From the NCBI GenBank assembly GCA_002102555.1, contig MCFL01000138.1, positions 1 through 63,079 on the forward strand: a stretch of DNA of 63,079 bases, read 5' to 3'. Below, one piece after another: positions 31,211 through 41,367 of this stretch. A program made the translations under genes and the position numbers. Under the pieces are notes generated by a model, which had not been told where the DNA came from, searched no databases, and worked only from the letters and a program-made list of their open reading frames with translations. This DNA is from Catenaria anguillulae PL171 (taxonomy: Eukaryota > Blastocladiomycota > Blastocladiomycetes > Blastocladiales > Catenariaceae). How positions within the stretch are numbered: the first letter of the stretch is position 1; each line of letters opens with the position of its first letter.

Positions 31211-32229
31211 ATGGCAAAGAAAAAAGTATCCTACAATGAACCCACTCTGCGCAAACCCATCTTGACACACTGCAACACATGAAAAAATAATCCTCGAATC
31301 CCCTATCTTCACGGGTCGACTGCCCCCACCCCATGCAAGTTCATCCTGACCATGACCTCACACGCATCATCTCTTCGCCCTGGTAGGGTCTTCAACTCAT
31401 TCTCCCGATCGTTGTCGGCAACCAAGCCGAAAAGCTCTCGGACGACGCTCCTGAAAAGCGCGATCCGGCCAAGGTCGACCACACGCACCGGTGGAAAATC
31501 TATGTGCGCGGTGCCAACAACGAAGACATTTCCTACTTTGTTGACCGTGTCACCATCAAACTGCATGAGAGTTTCCCTGACCATCGACGAAGTATGCTCC
31601 ATTCCTTTCCCGCATCCATCCGACCTTTTTTCCCATCGACGGGGTCCTCACCATTCGCGTGCGACGTGCATTTCGGCGTTCCCACACCAGCATCGACACA
31701 CCCGCCCTACGAGGTCAACGAAACAGGCTGGGGCGAGTTTGAAGTTGAAATCTCGATTCACTTGAAATACTCGCCCGACTATAAGCCCGTCAAGCTTGCG
31801 CATATGCTGCGCCTGTTCCCGCCCGACGAGGACCACCATGTGCAGCCAAGCCTTGTGGATCCGTCGCGGCCTGGTATCATGGTGACTGAACGGCTGGACG
31901 AGATCATTGTGACGGAACCGAGCGAGGAGTTGTTTGAGGCCATGGTCAAGCATCATCAGCGGACGTATCCGATCAACGGGCCAGTGTTTAGTACGTTTCC
32001 TTGTTCGCATGTCAGTGTGTGCGTGTGTGTGTGCATGGTTGCCGGAACTGGGAGCTGACAGGCACATCCAATCTTTTACGCCCCCGTCTGAATAGATGCT
32101 CAGTTTGAGGCGGCAGAGCTGGCAAAGTACGAGCGGGTACAAAAAGACATGCGGGATCAGACTGCCGCGTTGGAAAAGAGGCTGCAGGATGCACAGTTGG
32201 CCATGCAGCGGTTAAAGACCGGACATTGA
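31211..32229 (+). CDS. YAF9: YEATS-domain chromatin protein (Yaf9/GAS41 type)
   Basis: Four exons, 31211-31225, 31387-31591, 31691-31990 and 32096-32229, give 217 residues. The first exon is only five codons (MAKKK), joined over a 161 nt intron to GLQLILPIVVGNQAEK. This reproduces the KGVxIxxPIVYGN start of Yaf9/GAS41. The YEATS domain continues with HTHRWKIYVRGANNEDISYF, KLHESFPDHRR and PPYEVNETGWGEFEVEI; the aromatic and Gly-Trp-Gly residues of the acyl-lysine pocket are present. After exon 3 there is a ~45-residue coiled coil ending in RLKTGH. The protein reads acetylated histone tails and is shared by SWR1 and NuA4 in yeast. Length matches Yaf9 (226 residues). Confidence 0.92.
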
Positions 32230-33533
32230 TGCACAACACTTGTTATCACATCTTGACCTTCGCACAGGCTGTGTTCGTGTGCCTCTGCTTTTGCAACCCC
32301 TGGATCAAATTCGCTTTTTTCCACTCGGCAAATGGTGACAGCTCATGCCAGGACTTGCTGCTTCTGGACATGGACATGTCGATTATCTGCGAAACACCGA
32401 CTTGAAGCGTCTCACTTAAGAGAGTTGCAGACTCAAATTGCGCCCTTTTCAGCGTCCAGAGATTGGGGCCACCCAACAAGCACCAAACATGGCCGCCGTC
32501 TTCTGGAAAGACACCTCGTCCACCCGTGTCGAAGTGGCCGGCCATCACCCGGGGTTGCCCCAAGCTCGCGATCGTTGCGTGTGTGGTTGTCGTTCCCGCA
32601 GCCATACTTTTGGGTCGCTGTTTATTTTTTAAATTCCGAGCTATTGTTCTTGTACAAAAGTCCAGCCGGTCTTTTTGCTGCTCGCCGGTTGCGTGGTGCC
32701 GCGGCGGCATCTGTTGCGTTGGTGACGACGACGGCTTCAAGTTGACGAGCAGGGACCGTTGCTCGTCTCAAGTTTTTGTACATATCTCTTGTTCCGGCAT
32801 GTCGGAAGCGGCCGTGGGCAATTCACACTTTATTCGCACATCCTTTATTCATCATCGATGAGGCGACACTGGTTGACGGTCCACGACGAGTAGGATTTGT
32901 AATAATTGTGAAGTACAGCAGATGACGTGGAACACGCACAGCCGTGAGTCGTGGGTTGGAGAAGGAACCGACAATTGCAATGAGAGCCGTCGCGGTCTGG
33001 GAAACAACCAAGCAAGGCAAGGATGAGGTCAAAGTCAACACAAAAGAAGACAATGTGCTCGACTCCCTGCATACAGCTGCCCAAGTGTTCCCACACAGGT
33101 CTGAATTGTGCATCGCCTTGTCTCTGTCAAGCAGACGTGTGACATCTGGGACACAACCTTCAATTGCATTTCTGCACGGCGGAGGAAAAAGTACGGCATG
33201 TGTGCCAGAAGATGTTCGCCACGACAGTTTTGCGCGGCAAGCCAGGAAGATGTTGCTTCGCGTGTTGATCGAAAGACTTGACTCACCGGGCAGGTTGAGC
33301 AACTATTGATGTACGAATTAAAGATGTAAGGGGATAAGGATAAGAAACAACATGACCATGAAGCAGAGCAATCAATCGAAGTGCAAAGGAAAACAGGCAA
33401 GGGACCGTGGGAAAGAGACATGAATGCGAATGAGACAAATCCGTAAGGATGTATCTGGGGAAACATGAAAGGGTGTGTCGGATGGCGAATAAAAAAGAAA
33501 AGCGAGCTCTCACACAAACAAAAAAGGGGGTAG
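32230..33533. other. Intergenic region of 1.3 kb, unresolved
   Basis: No confident gene. A short plus-strand frame from 32490 (MAAVFWKDTSSTRVEV) and an adjacent hydrophobic frame (LAIVACVVVVPAAILLGRC) look faintly like a small membrane protein, but no junction convinced me. A minus-strand frame at 32246-32740 is open but unlike any family. The last ~200 bp are probably the 3' UTR of the minus-strand gene. Confidence 0.35.
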
Positions 33534-35684
33534 TTATTTTAGATACGAATCAATCACATCATCGACGCCCCCGTCTCTAGCCTTTTGCTGGTGGCCCTGG
33601 CCTTGGATCTGTAACGGCGCGCGTGGCCGAATGTGCTGCTGCTTGCCCGAATTGCCCCTGGCCACGGTTGCAGCCAGTGGCACTTCTTCATCTGAATCCT
33701 CGGCTTCATCTACTCTGTGCGGATGCATGTGCGGCTGGCCGGCAGGTGCGCGCGGGCGAGCCATCGACAAGGCCAAGGGTGCCTCCTCATCGCTCTCACT
33801 CTCGTGTGCACCCTCGTGCCGCCTCTGCTGAGCAATCACGCGTTGCCGGTTAAAACTGGCCGACCCGCTGCCTGCCCTGCCAAGCGTCAACCCAATCGGT
33901 TCTTCTTCACTCTCGCTCACCACGTCTCTTGCCGCCGCATTGCCAGCCCCGCCATCGGCAGGATCCTCTTCCTTGACGGCGGCAATGGCGCCCGCCCAAT
34001 TGCGAATCCGATCATTCTTTTCTGGCGAGTTGGGGCGAATGCCCATGGCTGCCAAATTACTTGGGTCTTCGTACTCGTCCGACCCCGTGGTCGCCGACGA
34101 AACCTCGTGCCCGGCTCCTGCGCCGGCCGCTGCTCCGGCACGGTGTGTGAGTGCCGCGGCAACGGCAGCCGCACTTGTGGGCGGCGCACGCCGAGTGTGT
34201 GTGTGCGAGTTTGATGGTGAGCGCGACAGGCTTGTGGGTGGGGCGGCGGCAGGCGCAAGTAGCGTGGCGGGTGCAGGCGCGGCACGCGTTGCGGGTGATG
34301 CACGCGTCGCGAGATTGGGTGGTGTGGACTCGCTCGTGTTGGTGTTAGCGGCGGCACCTCGACGGTACGACCGGCGGCGGCCCATTGTGGTAGGGATTTC
34401 GAGTTCGCCCTTGGATGTGAGCACTGGGTTGAGATGTGGCGATTTGTTCTTGTGCATGTGTGCCGCGGTAGCTGATGTGGGCGGCGATGTGGCAGACACC
34501 AATGTGGGTGGTTCAAGGGCGGGCGGGACGGGGTCGTTCATGAGATGATGCGGCGGGTGGCCGTGGCGCGGTTTCGACATGTGTGCAACGAGAATGGGTT
34601 TGTCCGAGTCGGACGAGTGGTCGTCTGGGATGGTGATGAGTGTGGGTTTTGGGTTGGATGCAGATGCTGCTGGGATGGGATTGGGCGTGTGATTGCTTGA
34701 CCGTGAGCGCGAGTGGGCCAGTGGGATGGCTGCGTCGGCAGTAGGTGCAGGTGGGGCAGGTGTGGGGTCGGAATGTGAGGTAGCTGCAGGGAGGGTAGCG
34801 CCGCTATCGGTGCGCTTTTGCGTGGCTGCATGCCTGCGCCACCAGTTGGCGTCCTGCGGATTGCTTCCATCGTCCTTTGGCAATGTCGGTGCCGACGCCG
34901 ACGGTGACCGTGATGCCATGGCCATACTGGCCCTCCGCCTGCGCTCTTCGGGGTTGCCACGGTGGTTTCGCCAGCAAGTGTAAAAGAAGCCGGCAAACAT
35001 GAGCAGAATGACGGCGCACACGACGAGCAAGAGCCAGAAGGGGAGCTGGCCAAACGGGCCCAGTGAAATGATGGTCGACATGGTGAGGCTGGATCCACCG
35101 CCGTTGGTTGCATTGGAGGAGCCAGGGGCCGGCGGCTCGGGGCAAGCATCGATTTCGTTGGCGCGCGTGCACACGTCGTCGCCATTGACGCTAAGCGAGA
35201 CGAAATCGGGTGGTTTGACTTGCTGGCCCGGGCCGGGGGGTGGGACGACCAGGACCCATTGGAGGCCAAAGGAAGTCGGGTTTGTTGGGTTGGTGGAAGA
35301 GTAAAAACAGGTAAAGAGGTTTGGGTTGTTGTCGGGGGGCGCAACAGACTGTGTGCAGTTGGCCGAGGAGAGCGGGAACAGGGCGGTGGGTGCGCCGCGG
35401 GTGGCATAGTTGTTTGGGAAGAGGGCCTTGATTTCAAAGACCTTGTTGTTGATGAAGAAGGAGGACGACTTGCCCTGGGCGCGGAGCACGTACGACTGCG
35501 GGGCGTTCGGGTCGGCGGTTGCCGAGACGGCGAGGCAGCAGTCGGCCGTGACCAGGCGAGGCAGGGTGCAGGCGAGCAGCAAGGCGAGCAGCAAGGCGAG
35601 CAGCGCATGCGCATGCGCCAGCCAGAGGGTCTTGGCAGGCCTGGCAGGCCTGGCAGGCGGCGGCCGAGGTCGGTGCGGGAGCAT
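33534..35684 (-). CDS. Orphan type I membrane protein with tripled acidic tail motif
   Basis: A 716-residue single-exon protein starting at MLPHRPRP. A strong signal peptide (ALLALLLALLLACTLPRLVTA) is followed by a ~180-residue outer domain with about six cysteines and two N-glycosylation sequons (NCT, NAT). A single membrane helix (FWLLLVVCAVILLMFAGFFY) ends at a stop-transfer CWRNHRG. The ~450-residue cytosolic part is disordered, rich in Ser/Pro/Ala/Thr. Its last 110 residues contain three copies of a motif like S-[DE]-E-E-x-P-[LI]-[AG]-L, each followed by an Arg a few residues on (SESEEEPIGLTLGR, SESDEEAPLALSMAR, DSDEEVPLAATVAR). I do not recognise the family. The layout suggests a cell-surface sensor or adhesion receptor; the acidic serines would suit casein kinase 2. 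Several long minus- and plus-strand frames here are shadows of this GC-rich ORF. Confidence 0.75.
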   Translation of the reverse strand: MLPHRPRPPPARPARPAKTLWLAHAHALLALLLALLLACTLPRLVTADCCLAVSATADPNAPQSYVLRAQGKSSSFFINNKVFEIKALFPNNYATRGAPTALFPLSSANCTQSVAPPDNNPNLFTCFYSSTNPTNPTSFGLQWVLVVPPPGPGQQVKPPDFVSLSVNGDDVCTRANEIDACPEPPAPGSSNATNGGGSSLTMSTIISLGPFGQLPFWLLLVVCAVILLMFAGFFYTCWRNHRGNPEERRRRASMAMASRSPSASAPTLPKDDGSNPQDANWWRRHAATQKRTDSGATLPAATSHSDPTPAPPAPTADAAIPLAHSRSRSSNHTPNPIPAASASNPKPTLITIPDDHSSDSDKPILVAHMSKPRHGHPPHHLMNDPVPPALEPPTLVSATSPPTSATAAHMHKNKSPHLNPVLTSKGELEIPTTMGRRRSYRRGAAANTNTSESTPPNLATRASPATRAAPAPATLLAPAAAPPTSLSRSPSNSHTHTRRAPPTSAAAVAAALTHRAGAAAGAGAGHEVSSATTGSDEYEDPSNLAAMGIRPNSPEKNDRIRNWAGAIAAVKEEDPADGGAGNAAARDVVSESEEEPIGLTLGRAGSGSASFNRQRVIAQQRRHEGAHESESDEEAPLALSMARPRAPAGQPHMHPHRVDEAEDSDEEVPLAATVARGNSGKQQHIRPRAPLQIQGQGHQQKARDGGVDDVIDSYLK

Positions 35685-36312
35685 GAGGGTGGTGTGTGGA
35701 GTTGTGTCTGTGTGGTGGAAGCAAGATGCAAGGTCGAGGCTCAGGGTCGGTCGTGGGTGGGTGTGTATGGACAGGACAGGTCGGGGGTTGGTTGGCAAAT
35801 GGCAAACAGAGAGAAATGGAAATGCCGTCAGTCTGACTTGTAATTGTCTTGCACACACTACCTATGGATACTTAGTGTGTCCTTGCATCATTGTCTTATC
35901 TTATGTAGATTATCATGTTAATCCTTGACAACATAAAGAACTAACGAGTTGGGCATATCCTCACCGCAACGCTCTTGATTTACACTGACCGCACCGAACC
36001 GCAACCCACACTGCAGACTGCAGATCTAGACTGCAGAAACGCACAGGCACAGCGACGCCACCAGCCACTTTGAGCGCAGGCCCACTTGGCCCACTTGGCT
36101 CAGTCCTCCATTGATTATTCCTCGCACATTCCGCAAGAATTCCACTTCCACACTGCTTCCATTGCCCTGCTCATCTCATGCTCGACTTGACGTGGCATTC
36201 GTGGCACTGCCCGAGTTCCGCTCGTGCTCTGCTTCTCTCTCTTTCGACTCTCTTGCAATCCAACGGTTGAATCCTACATATTCATATCAGTTCCAGCAAT
36301 CAATCATTCAAC
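35685..36312. promoter_or_regulatory. Divergent region between the membrane protein and HRD1
   Basis: About 630 bp. Three CTGCAG palindromes lie within 26 bp at 36011-36036, and CCCACTTGG is repeated immediately after 36070. These could be protein-binding sites shared by the divergent genes. No gene was recognised. Confidence 0.4.
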
Positions 36313-38265
36313 ATGCCGCCCATCACCACTGTCGGCGGGGGCCGCCGCCGCTCCCTGCCCTGGCTGGCCTCCTCGTCGCGCCTCGTTGCACTCGCCCTCT
36401 TCTCGGTCGGCCTGGCCGGGTCCGTGGTCGCATCCGCCTGGCACAAGCACTCACACTTTTACGCCGCAGGCATTGCCCTAGCCCGCTCGGGCACCTCCAT
36501 GCTGGCCCTCCTCAACCTGCTGCTGCTCTCGGCCCTCGTCACGGCCCGCGCCATCCAGTCGGTCATCTTTGGCCCACTCCGCGGCATCGAGGTCGAGCAC
36601 CTCTACGAGCGCTCGTGGATTGCCGTGACCGAACTCTTGCTCGCCATGACCACCTTTCGCGAGGACTTTGATGCCCGCTTTGCCCTCTACTTCACTTTAC
36701 TCCTCTTCCTCAAGGCCTTCCACTGGATCACCGCTGATCGCGTCGACATCATGGAGCAGTTGCCCTCGGCCCCGTTTTTGTCGCACTTTCGCCTCCAGCT
36801 CTTCATGGCCGCCATGCTCACGCTCGACATTTTCCTGTGCCGCCTCGCCACTGCTTCCTTTGCCGACTCTGGCCCCTCGGTCATGCTGCTGTTTGGCTTC
36901 GAGTACACCATCCTGGCCTCGTCTATGCTCGTCACGGCCATCAAGTACTTTATCAACTTGTACGACGCTCGCCAGGACAATGCCTGGGAATCCAAATCCA
37001 CCTGGGTCTTTTACCTCGACCTGGTCCACGACCTCTTTAAGCTTGTCAACTACATGGCCTTCTTTGTCGTCATCATCACCCATTACGGCTTGCCCTTGCA
37101 CGCCCTGCGTGACCTCTACCTGACACTGCGCTCCTTCCTCCTTAAGGTCCGCGACCTCTTGCGGTACCGCCGCGCCACGCGCAACATGAACACGCGGTAT
37201 CCAGATGCCACGGCCCACGAGCTCGCACAAGTCTCGGACCGCACCTGCATCATTTGTCGCGAGGACATGTATGCTGCAGGTGAGCCTCTGCCTTCTTCGA
37301 CCACTGCCAATTCCACTTTGGATCCTCCCACCCACCGTGTCGAGGAGGAAAATGTCCCCATCCCATCCCCACAGCAACAACAACAACAACAACAACAACA
37401 GCAAGCACGGCCAGGCACGCCTTCCACCGGTCCAACCCCACCTGCCGCGCCAGCAACCGCAGCACCCACGCGAAGCCAGATTCCGAAAAAATTGCCATGT
37501 GGGCACATTTTCCACTTTGGATGCATGCGGTCGTGGCTCGAGCGCCAGCAAACATGCCCAACGTGCCGGCGGCCGCTCTTGGATACTGCAGCAGCATCAG
37601 GGACGGCACCTGCACCAGCACAGGGAGCGCCCGCACCGGCACCGGCACCGGCACCAGCAAACGCACCACCCCCGCAAGCGGCGCAAGCGGCGCAACGCGC
37701 GCCACTGGCACCCAACGCCCAGATTGCCGCCGCCGCAAATGCTCCTGCAGCACCCGTGCCGCCACCGGCTGGTGCAGCCGGTGCACAAGAGCAGCAGCCA
37801 CGGCCGCGCAACTTGTTTGCCGGCTTTATGCGCCCTGTGCCTGCTCCTGCTCCTGCTCCAGCACCCCAACCACACACGCCACCTGCCATGGCTCAACCCA
37901 CACCTACCAACAACCCGCCTGCACCCAACATTGCGGTCCCCTCCATTGCCGACCTGGTGGCGCAAATCCCGCTCCCGCCTCCTCCTCCACCCCCGCCACA
38001 CATGCTGTTTGGCTTTGCACCCACGTCGATTGGACCTGCCGCATCACCTTTGGACCCCTTGACCGATGCCGAGCTGGCGGCATTTGCGGCACAGGCGACA
38101 GATCGCAAGGCGATTGAAACGCAGTTGAGGGTGGTGGGCGAGGTGCAGGCGCAGCTGGCGAGTGCCAGCATGCGCTTGATGCAGATCTTGTCGGTGACCG
38201 AGGACCGACTGCAGCAGGGGGCGGCGACGGACGCGGAACAGAGTGGGGGGCGGCGGGATGGGTAA
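36313..38265 (+). CDS. HRD1: HRD1/synoviolin ERAD ubiquitin ligase
   Basis: Multi-spanning ER RING E3 ligase that ubiquitinates and helps retrotranslocate misfolded ER proteins. The N-terminal ~270 residues hold six to eight membrane helices, including FGFEYTILASSMLVTAIKYF and the STWVFYLDLVHDLFKL region typical of Hrd1. The RING-H2 is CIICRED, then a 61-codon insertion with polyQ, then LPCGHIFHFGCMRSWLERQQTCPTCR. The insertion is flanked by a donor (GTGAGC at 37280) and an acceptor ending at 37462, is exactly 183 nt and has no stop. It is probably an intron; removal gives CIICREDMYAAAPTRSQIPKKLPCGH and a 589-residue protein. Unspliced length is 650. The C-terminus is Pro/Ala-rich with a short helical end. 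ATG at 36313 is the only sensible start. Confidence 0.93.
   Translation: MPPITTVGGGRRRSLPWLASSSRLVALALFSVGLAGSVVASAWHKHSHFYAAGIALARSGTSMLALLNLLLLSALVTARAIQSVIFGPLRGIEVEHLYERSWIAVTELLLAMTTFREDFDARFALYFTLLLFLKAFHWITADRVDIMEQLPSAPFLSHFRLQLFMAAMLTLDIFLCRLATASFADSGPSVMLLFGFEYTILASSMLVTAIKYFINLYDARQDNAWESKSTWVFYLDLVHDLFKLVNYMAFFVVIITHYGLPLHALRDLYLTLRSFLLKVRDLLRYRRATRNMNTRYPDATAHELAQVSDRTCIICREDMYAAGEPLPSSTTANSTLDPPTHRVEEENVPIPSPQQQQQQQQQQQARPGTPSTGPTPPAAPATAAPTRSQIPKKLPCGHIFHFGCMRSWLERQQTCPTCRRPLLDTAAASGTAPAPAQGAPAPAPAPAPANAPPPQAAQAAQRAPLAPNAQIAAAANAPAAPVPPPAGAAGAQEQQPRPRNLFAGFMRPVPAPAPAPAPQPHTPPAMAQPTPTNNPPAPNIAVPSIADLVAQIPLPPPPPPPPHMLFGFAPTSIGPAASPLDPLTDAELAAFAAQATDRKAIETQLRVVGEVQAQLASASMRLMQILSVTEDRLQQGAATDAEQSGGRRDG
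37372..37404 (+). repeat. CAA/CAG microsatellite
   Basis: Eleven consecutive Gln codons inside the putative 183 nt HRD1 intron. Length variation in steps of three would keep the unspliced frame open. Confidence 0.9.
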
Positions 38266-38573
38266 GTGGAGTGGCGCGGCCAAAGTGTTTGGGTTGGGCC
38301 TTTTGTGATGATATATATACCTTGTTGTGCGCGCGCTCCCCTACTTTATATGCCATTTCCTTCGTCTTTCGGTATACGGATGTGTTGTAAATGATCGACA
38401 AGGTTGGATCGACAGACCAACATTTGTAATTGCGTGCACAGAATGTGACCCATTTGAACGACAACATGGGACTTAATGTGCAGCGGAAATGAAACGAATG
38501 CATACAACCCTCAGCAACAGCAGCGTATTTTCACATCCATCTGGCATTTGGATTTTTTCGACCATTGCATACC
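38266..38573. other. Short intergenic spacer HRD1-MRF1
   Basis: About 300 bp, AT-rich, holding the HRD1 3' UTR and MRF1 promoter. An ATATATAT stretch lies near 38311. No gene was recognised. Confidence 0.45.
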
Positions 38574-39625
38574 ATGCGGCCATCTGCGATCCGACAAGCG
38601 GCCGCCGGCCTTAGCTCCATCATCACTGGCCCACCCTTTCCGAGAGTGGCTCCCACCCGATGGCTGCGAATTGGCACATTTCCAGCAGCAGCTCTATGCC
38701 CTTGTACCAACAATCCTATGGTCCGGCGCATGTCATCCATGTCTGCCTCGGCCGATGCCTCTGGTTCGTATCAACAACCCATCCAAAACTCCTTCCATGC
38801 TCATTTGCTCACCGTCCATGTTCCAATAGTCAACCCAATCACCCTGCTCACGACTCCTAAAGTCATCCACAAACTCGCCACCATCTCGACCCGCGTCACC
38901 CACCTGCAATCCACACTCGAGCACGAGCGCGATCCAACCGCCATCGCCACCCTGTCCCGCGAACTTTCCGACCTGGAGCCCATCTCGGACCTGTTTGCGC
39001 AATTCCAAGCCACACGCACGGCCCTGGCCGACCTGCAACCTTTACTCGACGACCCAGACATGCGCGCCTTGGCACTTGACGAACAATCCTCGTTGGCCGA
39101 CCAACTGCAATCCACGGCAGGTTTGCTGTTGCGACACTTGCTGCCAAAGGACATTGCCGACGACGGATCGGCCGTTCTGGAAGTCCGTGCGGGCGCGGGC
39201 GGGTCCGAAGCTGCACTGTTTGCGCGCGATTTGTTTGGCATGTACTCGCGGTTTGCTGACACCCAAGGGTGGATGTTTCAGCCAGCACACGTGTCGGAAA
39301 CCGACGAGGGCGGGTTCAAGGATGCCACGGCCACAGTCAAAGGTCCCGGCGTGTTTCGACAGCTCAAGCTCGAGTCGGGCGTGCACCGTGTGCAGCGAGT
39401 GCCCTTGACCGAGTCGCAAGGCAGGATTCATACAAGCACGGTCACGGTGGCCGTGCTGCCCATGCCCGAGCAAGTCGACAAGCTGGTGGCGATTCCTGAC
39501 AAGGAGTTGAGGATCGATGTGTATCGTGCAAGTGGCGCCGGCGGGCAACATGTCAACACGACCGAGTCGGCCGTTCGCATCACCCACTTGCCCACGGGCC
39601 TGGTGGTTGCGATTCAGGACGAGCG

Positions 39626-39656
<31 letters not shown>

Positions 39657-39932
39657 TCGATTTTGCGGGCAAAGCTGTATGATGTGCAGCGGCGCAAAGT
39701 CGAAGAAGAGCGCAGGAACGAGCGCAGGGGACAGATTGGTACGGGCGATCGCAGTGAACGGATTCGCACCTACAATTATCCGCAGAGCAGGGTCACGGAT
39801 CATCGGATTGGGTTGACGGTGCATGATTTGGAGGGCGTGGTCATGGGTGGCAGGTTGGCAGAGATTGTCGAGGCGTTGGCCGTTAGGGCTGAGGTGGAGG
39901 CGTTGGCGGCAATGAATGAGGACGAGGCGTGA
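38574..39932 (+). CDS. MRF1: Mitochondrial peptide chain release factor 1
   Basis: Class I release factor that terminates mitochondrial translation. It begins at the first ATG ([12 protein letters not shown]) with a basic mitochondrial presequence containing RVAPTRWLR. Domain 1 is helical and domain 2 has [20 protein letters not shown]. The peptidyl-tRNA hydrolysis loop is [20 protein letters not shown], followed by the RF1-type [18 protein letters not shown]. The unspliced frame is 452 residues. A 66 nt stretch at 38764-38829 starts GTTCGT, ends ATAG, is in frame and encodes residues without RF1 counterparts; removing it gives 430 residues. It is probably an intron. Confidence 0.93.
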
Positions 39933-40337
39933 TGTGTATTCGTGGTGCGGCTCGAACCGAATATAGAATATGTGTTCTTTACAGCAATTTTGTGGTTCCT
40001 ATGTCTGCGGAGAGGCCGTGCTACATGGGAACTTGGCGTTGGTAAAGGCAAATGTGCACTGATGTATGTATACCTATATTCAAGTACGTGCCTATTGCTG
40101 ACTGCAGAGTACGATGCAGAAACATCATTTGCACTTCAACACCGCAGCGCCGACAGTTTTATTCTCGTCAGAGCGAGATTATTAATGCCTTCGTGACGTT
40201 AGCTGGCGCAAGTTGCAAGGCATTAAGTCAAGACTGGCCTTGAATCTTAAAAAAAAAAGACACACATGCATATGTGCGGCGCACCAATGTTACATCTATG
40301 TATGACAAGATACTCGAAGCAATAGCCACCTCGCACC
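39933..40337. other. Intergenic spacer MRF1 to phosducin-like gene
   Basis: About 400 bp, AT-rich, with a short A-run at 40249-40258. It should hold the MRF1 3' UTR and the next promoter. No gene was recognised. Confidence 0.45.
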
Positions 40338-41367
40338 ATGACCGACCTCGACGAGCGCCTCATCAAGGCCATCCGCGCTGCCAACGACACGGACGGGCTG
40401 ACTCTCGAGCCCCGTGCCCTGGGCGAACCCGACTCGGACCACGACCACGACCACCAGGATGACGTGGCCGCCAGCTGCTGCCCGCCGTCCATGGCCATGA
40501 TGGACCCGGCAATGCAGCGCACCTCGGGCCCACAGACCGGGCCCAAGGGCGTCCTCGCCGACTACAAGCACGCGCAGCGCATCAAGCAGCAGCAGCAACA
40601 GGCAAAGCACAAGGCGTACTGGGACAAGATCAATCGGTCGGCACTCTCGTCCACGCGGCCGGTTCTCGATGAAAAGATGGCCAACGACGATGACGAACTA
40701 GACGATGACGAGTTGCTCAATCAACTGGACGTGGATTTGGCCGAACGGTATGCAGCCATGCGGTTGGATCAGATGCGCAAGGCCAACCAGTTGCCCACGT
40801 TTGGCACGTACCGCGAGATTGGCGTGACCCAGTTTTTGAAAGAAGTGGATGAGGAACATGTTGGTGTGAGCGTCATTATTCATTTATACGAGCCTGTACG
40901 TCACAGCCCACCTTTTTCTTGATCTTTGCCGTGGTTCTCACACGCTTCATCGCATGAACGTGAAAAAGTACATTACCGAATGTCAACTGCTCAACAAGCA
41001 CCTCACGGCTCTCGCACCCAAATTTGCACACGCAAAGTTCTTGCGCATGCGTGCGTCGTCGTCGCCGTCAACCAACCTCGACCCAGTCGCGTTACCTGTC
41101 CTCCAAGTGTACCGCGGCGGCAACCTGGTCTCGAATCTTGTGCGCATCTCGGACGACATGCAAGAGCTGGCAAACAGTCGCGAGTATTCTGCAGACGAGT
41201 GTGAGACGGTGCTCAAGGCGCATGGCGTGCTCCGGGATGGCGACGAGGCCGATGGTGGTGGTGGCGCCGGGAGCGCACAGGAGAGTGCGTATCATATGAG
41301 GAGGCTGAGAGGATTGGAGATTGGCCATGGTTGCACTCAGAGTGATGAGGATAGCGAAGACGATTGA
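40338..41367 (+). CDS. Phosducin-like protein (PhLP1 type)
   Basis: Exons 40338-40895 and 40969-41367 (73 nt intron) give 318 residues. The N-terminal helical half contains TGPKGVLADYKHAQRI, the phosducin GPKGV motif. An acidic DDDELDDDELL stretch and the conserved LAERYAAMRLDQM and FGTYREI blocks follow. The thioredoxin-like half starts at VSVIIHLYEP and continues across the intron as YITECQLLNKHLTALAPKFAHAKF, then VLQVYRGGNLVSNLVRISDD. There is no CxxC, as usual for phosducins. PhLP1 helps the CCT chaperonin assemble G-protein beta-gamma; this role is by family. The acidic C-terminus (QSDEDSEDD) resembles phosducin tails. The acceptor was chosen because YEP-YITECQLL restores the family sequence. 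Confidence 0.9.

Noticed and set aside
31352-31765. Plus-strand frame starting MTSHASSLRPGR
   Set aside because: Out of frame with the YEATS coding sequence, which is explained by four phased exons.
32490-32745. Possible small membrane-protein gene (MAAVFW... and LAIVACVVVV... frames)
   Set aside because: The two suggestive pieces are in different frames and no GT-AG junction joins them convincingly.
34538-35731. 397-codon minus-strand frame overlapping the receptor-like gene
   Set aside because: Pro/Ser/Arg composition with no signal peptide or helix, while the other frame has a signal peptide, membrane helix and sequons.
37116-37889. 257-codon Ala/Gly-rich antisense frame
   Set aside because: Complement of the HRD1 proline/alanine-rich tail and polyQ; no domain.
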